Shown here piece after piece: positions 1 to 6,094 of a stretch of 12,457 nucleotides of DNA. A program made the position numbers and the translations under genes. The first letter of the stretch is position 1; every line of letters begins with the position of its first letter. The DNA lies in contig CADCPP010000159.1 of assembly GCA_902803355.1 (NCBI GenBank), forward strand, positions 1-12,457. Direction: 5' to 3'. Under the pieces are notes generated by a model. The model had not been told where the DNA came from, made no database searches, and saw only the letters and a program-made list of their open reading frames with translations. This stretch comes from an uncultured Lachnospiraceae bacterium. Lineage in GTDB: Bacteria; Bacillota; Clostridia; Lachnospirales; Lachnospiraceae.

Positions 1-459
1 CACCGCTTCCGTCTGACCGTCGCTGCGGGGATTATCTGCGTAGTATTCGATCAGTTTGCCCGCATTTTGGGTGAAGACCGCCTGATAATTTTCTCTGGTG
101 ATCAGCTCCGCGTATGCGCTGCAGTGATCCGCAAGATCTTCCAACCCCTCTTCCAAAGTCCCCGAAAGCAATACGTCTACAAGATAAGGATAGTCGGCAA
201 TAGCTTCCACGAGCATGCTGCCGCTCATTTTCCGCAGGCTCTGCCCGTCGATCTTCAGCATCTCTTGTTTTTCAGGCACGCTGTAGGAAAACCAGTCCGG
301 TGATTCAATTGTGATCGGGTACACATACCGTTCATGAGCCGCATTCTCATACGGGTTTTCCTGTTTTGCGCTTTCACGAGAAACGAAACCCGGCCAAACG
401 AACAGGATAATGACGATCAGGGCGAGGAAACAAACAGCTGCAATCATCCATTTTTTCAT
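1..459 (-). CDS. Membrane-anchored protein of unknown function (partial, C-terminus beyond left edge)
   Basis: An open frame runs from an ATG at 459 to the left edge of the window, giving 153 residues with no stop, so the gene is cut at its 3' end. The product starts MKKWMIAAVCFLALIVIILF, a positively charged tip followed by one hydrophobic helix (about residues 4-23). It is then soluble and rich in acidic residues, which suggests an N-terminally anchored protein facing outwards. The Cys in the helix has hydrophobic residues after it and is not a convincing lipobox. Two in-frame ATGs lie side by side (462 and 459). The GAGG at 470-467 is 7 bases from the second and only 4 from the first, so 459 is preferred. 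The gene starts 30 bases after the dehydrogenase stop codon and is probably the last visible gene of the minus-strand operon. I do not recognise the family. A substrate-uptake accessory or a gene unrelated to the pathway are both possible. Confidence 0.75.
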   Translation of the reverse strand, partial: MKKWMIAAVCFLALIVIILFVWPGFVSRESAKQENPYENAAHERYVYPITIESPDWFSYSVPEKQEMLKIDGQSLRKMSGSMLVEAIADYPYLVDVLLSGTLEEGLEDLADHCSAYAELITRENYQAVFTQNAGKLIEYYADNPRSDGQTEAV

Positions 460-489
460 CATTTTTCCTCTTCAGTCGAATATCACCAG

Positions 490-1356
490 TCAGTCCAGTC
501 CCGCCAGTTCCTCATACAGCCGCACTACCTCCAGCGAGTCGTCCCGCGGGGGATATTTTTTCACGGCCAGTTTGAACAGTTCGCGGGCGGTAGTTCCCAG
601 AAGGGCCGGTGCGCCTACGGCGTCCGCCGTCTTACAGGCAATATCCGTGTCCTTCAGTTGGATCTCGAGGGTGCTGCGGGTGGAGAAATCGCGGGCGATC
701 AGGAACTCGCCGCGGTTCTCGAAGATCCGCGACATGCCGGCGCTCGAGCAGATCGTGTCATAGACCGTCTGCAGATCGAGACCGCATTTGCGCGCAACAG
801 TAAACGCTTCTGCTGTCGCGCACATGTGCACGCCGACTAACAGCTGATTGATCGCCTTGACCGCCTGGCCGTCACCCACGTTCTTTCCCACATGGATCAC
901 GCGGGAGCCGAAAGCGTCCAGGATCTTTTTGTGCTTTTCAAACAGCTCATCCGGTCCGGAGGCCATCACGGTCAGTGTTCCCGCCTTCGCGCCGCGGGAG
1001 CCGCCGCTCACAGGGCAGTCCAGCATGGAAACGCCGGCTTCCTCTGCCTGTTTTTCCAGTTCCAGCACATGGTCCCGGCCGAGAGTGCCCAGGTTGATAA
1101 GCGTGCCGGCGTGCATCGTTTTCAGGATGCCCGCCAGAACACTTTTATACTGATCGTAGGTGTTCACCATCAGCAGGACGGTATCTGCAGCACTGCCCAA
1201 AGCTTCAAGGCTGTCCACGGCCTCGGCTCCCGCCTCGACCAGATCCGTCATCGCTTCCGGACGGATATCATACAGCACCATGTCAAAGCCGTGCCTGATC
1301 AGATTTTCAGCAACACTGTGGCCCATCACGCCAAGGCCGGCCATTCCGATCTTCAT
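490..1356 (-). CDS. NAD(P)-dependent beta-hydroxyacid dehydrogenase (3-hydroxyisobutyrate dehydrogenase / tartronate-semialdehyde reductase family)
   Basis: This 288-residue protein has the normal length and motif order of the family, whose members interconvert a beta-hydroxyacid and its semialdehyde in the cytoplasm. The Rossmann nucleotide loop GLGVMG is at residues 7-12. The substrate loop DCPVSGG is at 113-119 (family consensus DxPVSGG). The catalytic Lys is K167 in GDGQAVKAINQ, followed by N170. The K-x-x-N-Q ending resembles tartronate-semialdehyde reductases (GarR/GlxR type) more than classic 3-hydroxyisobutyrate dehydrogenases, which usually have K-x-x-N-N. The segment INLGTLGRDH (87-96) replaces the usual 'D-x-S-T' strand, so the substrate may be unusual. 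The start at 1356 has a good GGAGGA ribosome site 5 bases upstream. The gene lies 16 bases downstream of the TRAP permease stop and so belongs to the same operon. The family is sure, the substrate is not. Sulfolactaldehyde, 3-hydroxyisobutyrate, tartronate semialdehyde and succinic semialdehyde reductases all share this fold. Confidence 0.9.
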   Translation of the reverse strand: MKIGMAGLGVMGHSVAENLIRHGFDMVLYDIRPEAMTDLVEAGAEAVDSLEALGSAADTVLLMVNTYDQYKSVLAGILKTMHAGTLINLGTLGRDHVLELEKQAEEAGVSMLDCPVSGGSRGAKAGTLTVMASGPDELFEKHKKILDAFGSRVIHVGKNVGDGQAVKAINQLLVGVHMCATAEAFTVARKCGLDLQTVYDTICSSAGMSRIFENRGEFLIARDFSTRSTLEIQLKDTDIACKTADAVGAPALLGTTARELFKLAVKKYPPRDDSLEVVRLYEELAGLD

Positions 1357-1372
1357 AGTCTTCCTCCGAATC

Positions 1373-3253
1373 TTATGCCTGCGCCGGCGCGGCGGGCTTG
1401 TGATATCCTATACGATCCCAGGCGAGCAGCAGGGCAATAACGCCCAGACCGATCAGGTCTGTTACGAGGCTCTGGTCGATCAGCAGAATAGCTGCCGCGA
1501 AAGCGAATATGCGCATCCACCACGGAACCCTCTTGTGGAACAGGTAGCCTTCCACGGCACAGGAAAGGCCGATGCCGGCGATCATACAGGTCGCGAGAGC
1601 CCGCAGCACCTCAAGCACGGTCCCCTGCATCAGCAAGCTGGGGTTGTAGACGAACATGAACGGCATCAGGAAGGCCGTGATCCCCAGCTTGCAGGCCTGG
1701 ACACCTGTCTTGAACATGTCTGCTCCTGCTATATGTGCGCCCGCATAGGCCGCCATGGCGACCGGCGGGGTAATTGCCGAGATACAGGCGAAGTACAGCG
1801 CGAACAGGTGCGCTGCCGTCGGATTGACTCCCATCTTAAGCAGGACCGGCGTGCAGAGCGAAGACGTAATGATATACGCCGCCGAAGTAGGCACGCCCAT
1901 GCCGAGGATGAGGCAGGCAATGGCGGTCATCAGCAGCGCGAACGGCAGGAAGCCCTTCGCAATGCTCATGACGATGCTCGTAAAGGCAACGCCGAGGCCC
2001 GTAGTGACCAGAACGCCTACGATAACGCCGGATGCGCAGCAGGCAAGGGCAATGGTCACCGCGCTTTTCGCTGTCGAGAGGCAGATGTGATAGATTCCCT
2101 TGATCGTCAGACGCTTTGTTACGATGCCGATGATAAAGATTACGACCAGGGCAAGTGAGACAGCGCGGCCTGCCGTATAACCCATGCACAGGACCACGAT
2201 CAGCGTGATCAGCGGCAGCAGCAGATAGGAATTCTTCAGCAGGTACTGCCTTGTCGCGAAGCCTTCGGTCATAGGCTTCAGATCCAGCTTGACGGCCCGG
2301 AAATGCACCATCAGGATCAGCGCCACATAATAGAGAAGGCCCGGGATAAGGGCTGCCTTGACGACCTCCATGTAGGGCATCTCAAGAAGCTCTGCCATGA
2401 TGAAGGCCACGGCGCCCATGACCGGCGGCATGATCTGTCCGCCCGTCGAGGCGACAGCTTCCACTGCGCCGGCAAAGGTCGAGTCATATTTCAGCTTCTT
2501 CATCATCGGGATGGTCATGACGCCGGTGCCGTAGACATTTGCCACGGCGGAGCCGGAAATGCTCCCGAAGATGCAGCTGGAGACGACGGCCGCCTTGGCG
2601 GCGCCGCCCTTGGTGCGTCCGACCAGCGCATTGGCCAGGTCTATGAAGTAGCTGCCGGAGCCGATCTCCTCCAGGAAGGATCCGAAGAGGATAAACAGAA
2701 ATAGGAAGGTGGCCGATGCACCCACAGCCGAACCGAACATGGCCTCATAGCCCATGTACATGTTCTCGATGAACACGTTGAAGCGGATCTTGCGGTGGTA
2801 CAACAGGCCCGGCAGATACTGACAGGTAAAACAGTAGATGATAAAGACAATAACGATGATAGGCAGTGCCTTGCCGGCGATCCTGCGGATGCCCTCCAGC
2901 ACCAGAACGATCATTGCGATGCACATGATCTTGTCCACCAGCGTGACCGGGCTGACGTACTGGATGCGCTGTGAGAAACGGTCATAGCTGAGCCACACAT
3001 GTGCCGCACTGGCCGTCGCCACGATGCAGAGCACATAATCCAGCACATGCATCACCTTCGATTTCGCCTTTGTCGGTTTGATCAGGAACACCAGGAAAAG
3101 AACGAAGGTCATGTGAACGCTTCGCTGGATAATGATGGGGAAGATCCCCATAACAGCCGTATAAAGATGGAACAGGCACATTCCGATACAGGCGACCGAA
3201 ATAATGACTTCCTTCACGGTCGTTTTCTGCTTCTGAACAGTTTCTTCAGGCAT
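1373..3253 (-). CDS. TRAP transporter permease, fused 4TM/12TM (DctQ-DctM-like) protein of the TAXI type
   Basis: This 626-residue, very hydrophobic membrane protein would form the whole membrane part of a TRAP carrier, which uses an ion gradient to import an organic acid delivered by a binding protein. The first ~150 residues contain several membrane helices (about 15-58, 70-90, 105-148), corresponding to the small subunit. From ~175 on comes the large subunit. Typical conserved stretches are GSISGSAVANV (230-240), GGQIMPPVMGAVAF (271-284), GMGVPTSAAY (451-460) and SAITPPVAMAAY (492-503), which occur in the DctM half of fused TRAP permeases. The start at 3253 has AAAGGAGG upstream. The gene follows the TAXI receptor after an 85-base gap containing a hairpin, and is followed 16 bases later by a dehydrogenase. 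Fused permeases of this kind normally pair with TAXI receptors, as here. The substrate cannot be read from the sequence. Confidence 0.95.
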   Translation of the reverse strand: MPEETVQKQKTTVKEVIISVACIGMCLFHLYTAVMGIFPIIIQRSVHMTFVLFLVFLIKPTKAKSKVMHVLDYVLCIVATASAAHVWLSYDRFSQRIQYVSPVTLVDKIMCIAMIVLVLEGIRRIAGKALPIIVIVFIIYCFTCQYLPGLLYHRKIRFNVFIENMYMGYEAMFGSAVGASATFLFLFILFGSFLEEIGSGSYFIDLANALVGRTKGGAAKAAVVSSCIFGSISGSAVANVYGTGVMTIPMMKKLKYDSTFAGAVEAVASTGGQIMPPVMGAVAFIMAELLEMPYMEVVKAALIPGLLYYVALILMVHFRAVKLDLKPMTEGFATRQYLLKNSYLLLPLITLIVVLCMGYTAGRAVSLALVVIFIIGIVTKRLTIKGIYHICLSTAKSAVTIALACCASGVIVGVLVTTGLGVAFTSIVMSIAKGFLPFALLMTAIACLILGMGVPTSAAYIITSSLCTPVLLKMGVNPTAAHLFALYFACISAITPPVAMAAYAGAHIAGADMFKTGVQACKLGITAFLMPFMFVYNPSLLMQGTVLEVLRALATCMIAGIGLSCAVEGYLFHKRVPWWMRIFAFAAAILLIDQSLVTDLIGLGVIALLLAWDRIGYHKPAAPAQA

Positions 3254-3277
3254 CGTCAGCCTCCTTTCGCAAGGTGG

Positions 3278-3315
3278 AAAAACCAGGGCTGCGCCGCGCT
3301 TAAACGACGCAGCCC
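3278..3315 (-). terminator. Intercistronic hairpin with short U-tract (likely attenuator between receptor and permease)
   Basis: Reading on the minus strand after the receptor stop codon, GGGCTGCG (3315-3308) and CGCAGCCC (3293-3286) form a perfect 8-base-pair GC-rich stem with a 14-base loop. It is followed by TGG and then five T (3282-3278). This has the form of a weak intrinsic terminator inside an operon. Such elements commonly let the binding protein be made in excess over the membrane permease, either by partial termination or by protecting the upstream mRNA from 3' decay. Only the structure is seen; the function is inferred. Confidence 0.6.
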
Positions 3316-3338
3316 GGTTATGGAAAGAAGAAGGAGAA

Positions 3339-4412
3339 TTACTTCAGAATGCCGATCTCCTTGTAATATTTCTCGGCACCGGGATGCAGCTTCGCGCCGA
3401 AGCAGTCGAAGATCTCAGTTTCCTTGTTGAGCTGCGTAAGAGCGGTATTGGTCAGTGCGAAATCGTCAAAGTGTTCATAGAAGGTCTTGGTCACCAGATA
3501 GACCAGATCTTCGGGCGCATCCGCGCTGGAGATGAAAAGGTTGGAGGAGATCGCGATCGGGACCTCTTCGTCAACGCCCCTGAAGGCGTCCTTCGGCATG
3601 AAGCCCGCGCTGTAGCCAAGTTCCATAAGCGGCTTGATATCTTCTGCATCCAGAGGGAGCATCTTCATGTCCACATTGGTGAAGATCTCGGTGCCGTAGG
3701 CATGGCCCTTGTTGATCATGGTCACGTACATATCCAGATGGCCGTCCTTGAACAGATCGGAGGCCTCCGCGTGAGAGGTGTACTGTACGGTGCCGCCCCA
3801 GGCTTTGATGTCATCCAGCGTAATGCCGTAGCAGGAAAGCAGCTGACGGGCAAAGAGTTCGGTGTAGTTGCCGACCGGCATGACAGCAAGACGGACCGCC
3901 ATCTTCTTCTCGGCAACTTCCTTCAGGGAGTTGATGCCGCTGGCCTTGGTGACCATCGCAACGCCCCAGATCGGGTCGGTGCGGAAGACCGCACGGATGT
4001 CTTCCATCTTCTCCTGGAACGGGTCAACACCGTTCAGCGCCGCGAACAGAGCCGGGACAGCCGTCGAACCGATGTTGAAGTCGCCGTTCGAGACGGTGCT
4101 GATGTTCGATACGCCGCCGCCGACGGCAACTTCCGCGCGGGAGCCGGGATACAGTTCCTTGAACAGGTCAATGAACTGAGAACCGAACATGTATAGCACG
4201 GAGCCCGAGGAACCGGTGGTCATGTGGAGATCCAGCTTCGAATAATCGATCTGCGGAGCCGGGGCCTGAGTGGACTGGCCGGGAGCCGGTGCCTGTGTCG
4301 ACTGTGCAGGCGGCTGGGTCGCGGCCGGGGTAGTCGTCTTGGGATCACTGCCGCAGGATGCAAGTGCAAGCATCATGACAACGGCAAGAAGAACCGAGAG
4401 CAGCTTTTTCAT
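3339..4412 (-). CDS. TAXI family TRAP transporter substrate-binding lipoprotein
   Basis: This 357-residue extracellular binding protein delivers the substrate to the fused TRAP permease encoded next. It has a lipoprotein signal: MKKLLSVLLAVVMMLALASC with lipobox LASC and the lipidated Cys at position 20. A flexible linker rich in Thr, Pro, Gln and Ala (21-53) follows and contains the repeated octapeptide QSTQAPAP. The mature domain begins with HMTTGSSGSVLYMFGSQF (63-80), the TAXI version of the T-G-G-x-G-G-x-Y-x-x-G motif, and continues with VGGGVSNISTVSNGDFNIG, the typical second ligand-binding segment. The start at 4412 has AAGGAGGT 9 bases upstream. The gap of 74 bases from the upstream dehydrogenase holds a hairpin. 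Receptors of this family bind dicarboxylates, amino acids or other small acids in the few studied cases, so the ligand here remains open. Confidence 0.95.
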   Translation of the reverse strand: MKKLLSVLLAVVMMLALASCGSDPKTTTPAATQPPAQSTQAPAPGQSTQAPAPQIDYSKLDLHMTTGSSGSVLYMFGSQFIDLFKELYPGSRAEVAVGGGVSNISTVSNGDFNIGSTAVPALFAALNGVDPFQEKMEDIRAVFRTDPIWGVAMVTKASGINSLKEVAEKKMAVRLAVMPVGNYTELFARQLLSCYGITLDDIKAWGGTVQYTSHAEASDLFKDGHLDMYVTMINKGHAYGTEIFTNVDMKMLPLDAEDIKPLMELGYSAGFMPKDAFRGVDEEVPIAISSNLFISSADAPEDLVYLVTKTFYEHFDDFALTNTALTQLNKETEIFDCFGAKLHPGAEKYYKEIGILK

Positions 4413-4436
4413 GGTTATTTACCTCCTTAAAATATC

Positions 4437-4468
4437 ATATTTACGCAGTCTCATCATCTGCGAAATAT
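4437..4468 (-). other. Hairpin just upstream of the receptor ribosome-binding site
   Basis: On the minus strand ATATTTCGCAG (4468-4458) can pair with CTGCG-T-AAATAT (4448-4437), giving 11 base pairs with one bulged base and a 9-base loop. It lies 8 bases before the AAGGAGG of the lipoprotein gene. There is no long U-run, so it is more likely an mRNA processing or stability element than a terminator. Its effect is not known. Confidence 0.4.
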
Positions 4469-4486
4469 TCTTTCTCATTGGTCATT

Positions 4487-5224
4487 TTACAGGTATCCAC
4501 CGTCTACGATCAGACTGGTGGCGTTGATATAGGACGCCTCCTCACTGGCGAGGAAGCAGTAGGCGTTTGCGACCTCACGGGCGCTGCCCCAGCGGCGCAT
4601 GGGGAAGGCCTGAGCCTTCTTCGCCCGGATGTCGTCCGGGATCGCGCGGGTCATAGGCGTCTCGATCGCGCCGGGAATGATGGCGTTCACCGTAATGCCG
4701 TATTTTCCGAGCTCATGCCCCATTGAACGAGTGAGGGACCAGATCGCGCCCTTGGAGGCCGCGTAATTCGTCTGGCCGAAATTGCCGGCCAGGGCCGAGA
4801 CCGAGGAACAGTTCACGATGCGGCCGTAGCGGCGCTCCATCATGTAGGGGATGACCGCCTTGCACATGACGACCGTGCCCATCAGGTTAATGCGGATCAC
4901 CTTTTCGAACTGCTCGAGCTCCATCTTGTAGAGCTGCGCGTCCCGGGTGATGCCGGCGTTGTTGATGAGGATATCCGGTCCGCCGAGTTCCTCCGCCGTT
5001 CTTTTGACGAGAGCAACTGCGGCTTCGGCATCTGAGATATCCGCCGCCTGCCAGATGACCTTTCCTTTAGCCGAGAGCGCCTTCGCGGCTTCCGAGAGCC
5101 GGTCCTCCGCCACGTCGCAGATCATGACAGCTGCGCCTTCTTCCAGGAACTTTTCCGCGGTGGCATAGCCGATCCCGCCCGCTGCGCCGGTGACAATCGC
5201 CGTCTTTCCTTCAAGTCTTCCCAT
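4487..5224 (-). CDS. Short-chain dehydrogenase/reductase, FabG/PhaB-like (3-oxoacyl / acetoacetyl-CoA reductase type)
   Basis: This 245-residue classical SDR would interconvert a 3-oxoacyl thioester and a 3-hydroxyacyl thioester, usually the (R) form, in the cytoplasm. Nucleotide loop TGAAGGIG is at residues 12-19, NNAG at 88-91, Asn 113 in RINLMG, catalytic Ser 141 and Tyr 154-x-x-x-Lys 158 in GQTNYAASK; the C-terminus DGGYL is typical. Strand 2 ends in an acidic residue (ICDVAED, Asp 37), which in this family favours NAD(H) over NADP(H) and would fit an oxidative, catabolic role. A longer frame opens at 5290, but the ATG at 5224 is chosen: it starts the conserved GRLEGKTAIVTG segment, has TAAAGGAG 5 bases upstream and avoids a long overlap with the preceding gene. 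The gap to that gene is 10 bases, so the two are likely co-translated. Whether it acts on CoA or ACP substrates or on a simple alcohol cannot be told from sequence alone. Confidence 0.9.
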   Translation of the reverse strand: MGRLEGKTAIVTGAAGGIGYATAEKFLEEGAAVMICDVAEDRLSEAAKALSAKGKVIWQAADISDAEAAVALVKRTAEELGGPDILINNAGITRDAQLYKMELEQFEKVIRINLMGTVVMCKAVIPYMMERRYGRIVNCSSVSALAGNFGQTNYAASKGAIWSLTRSMGHELGKYGITVNAIIPGAIETPMTRAIPDDIRAKKAQAFPMRRWGSAREVANAYCFLASEEASYINATSLIVDGGYL

Positions 5225-5229
5225 GGCGG

Positions 5230-5237
5230 CTCCTTTA
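5230..5237 (-). promoter_or_regulatory. Ribosome-binding site TAAAGGAG that also contains the upstream gene's stop codon
   Basis: TAAAGGAG ends 5 bases before the ATG at 5224. Its first three bases are the TAA stop of the 3-hydroxyacyl-CoA dehydrogenase, so a terminating ribosome sits on the start signal of the next gene. It fixes the SDR start at 5224 rather than 5290. Confidence 0.8.
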
Positions 5238-6089
5238 CTCGTAATCGTAGAATCCGTGTCCGGTCTTTCTGCCGTAGCGGCCGGCGTCATAGTACTTCTT
5301 GAACAGGTCGTAGCCGGAGGGCTTCACGCCCGTCTTGTCGTACTGCGCCTGCATCATGAGGAAGTTGCGATCGATGCCGGTCAGATCCTTCGTGCGGAAA
5401 GGTCCCATCTTGTGTCCGCAGCCCTTTTCACAGGCAATGTCCACATCTTCAACGGTGCAGTAGCCGTTTTCCACGAGCCAGAAGGCTTCGTTCTGGATGG
5501 CCGTGATGATGCGGTTGGCAATGAACTTTTCCAGCTCCTTCTGCACCACCACCGGCATCTTGCCTGTCTTTTTCGCAAATTCCTGCAGGGCGGCGACGGT
5601 CTCATCTGAGGTCTGCGGGTTCCTGACGATCTCCACGAGCTCCATCACGAGCGCCGGATTGAAATAGTGCAGGTTCGCGAGCCGTGAGCTGTCTTCGATA
5701 TCCGGGCTGAAGGTCGAGGAGACCATCGCACTCGAATTCGTGGTCAGGATCGCCGTCTTCGGCGCATACTGGTTCAGTTCCCTGAAAATGCCGTGCTTGA
5801 CACCCTCGTCCTCAAAGGCTGCCTCGATCACGAGATCGGCGTCCGCAACAGCTTCCGCAAAATCACCGATCCGGTACAGGCGTCCTTTCACACCTTCCGC
5901 TTCCTCTGCGGTCATCCTTCCCTTTGCGACGCGGCCGGCAAGATAATTCTCAGCCCATTTTCCCATATCCTCGAGAACCGCCGCATTGGAATCCGTGACG
6001 TTCACCTCATAGCCGTACTTTGCGGTATTCATGGCGATCTGGCGCCCCATCATGCCGGAGCCGACCACACATACCTTCTCGATCTTCAT
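5235..6089 (-). CDS. 3-hydroxyacyl-CoA dehydrogenase (3-hydroxybutyryl-CoA dehydrogenase type)
   Basis: This 284-residue single-domain enzyme would oxidise an (S)-3-hydroxyacyl-CoA to the 3-oxoacyl-CoA with NAD+, or run in reverse. The nucleotide loop is GSGMMG (residues 10-15; family usual GAGTMG). The acidic FEDE segment is at 92-95. Ser in NSS (118-120), His 141 in HYFNP and Glu 153 in MELVE form the active site, and the Ser-His (21) and His-Glu (12) spacings match known members. ANRI (191-194) supplies the conserved Asn. The C-terminal helical domain ends with GRKTGHGFYDYE, the normal family end. Two starts are possible: a GTG at 6098 overlapping the thiolase TGA, and the ATG at 6089. The ATG is preferred because it gives the usual length, although its GAGG is only 3 bases away. 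The thiolase immediately upstream is the natural partner, acting on the 3-oxoacyl-CoA it produces. Confidence 0.92.
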   Translation of the reverse strand: MKIEKVCVVGSGMMGRQIAMNTAKYGYEVNVTDSNAAVLEDMGKWAENYLAGRVAKGRMTAEEAEGVKGRLYRIGDFAEAVADADLVIEAAFEDEGVKHGIFRELNQYAPKTAILTTNSSAMVSSTFSPDIEDSSRLANLHYFNPALVMELVEIVRNPQTSDETVAALQEFAKKTGKMPVVVQKELEKFIANRIITAIQNEAFWLVENGYCTVEDVDIACEKGCGHKMGPFRTKDLTGIDRNFLMMQAQYDKTGVKPSGYDLFKKYYDAGRYGRKTGHGFYDYE

Positions 6090-6094
6090 TTGCC

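Noticed and set aside
334..840. A 168-codon plus-strand frame over the left-end gene
   Set aside because: It crosses two minus-strand genes with proper starts and has no family features.
1160..2158. A 332-codon plus-strand open frame opposite the dehydrogenase and TRAP permease genes
   Set aside because: Its product is a low-complexity Arg/His/Asp/Gly-rich string typical of the complement of a membrane-protein gene, and it spans two real genes.
3384..4196. A 270-codon plus-strand open frame opposite the TAXI receptor gene
   Set aside because: It is antisense to a clearly conserved lipoprotein gene, has no recognisable domain and lacks a good ribosome site; long antisense frames are common in GC-rich genes.
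4413..4486. A separate promoter for the TRAP receptor
   Set aside because: No pair of -35 and -10 boxes with good spacing was found; the hairpin is the only clear element in the gap.
5225..5290. N-terminal extension of the SDR by 22 residues
   Set aside because: The added residues are the overlapping end of the upstream dehydrogenase read in another frame, and a proper ribosome site serves the ATG at 5224.
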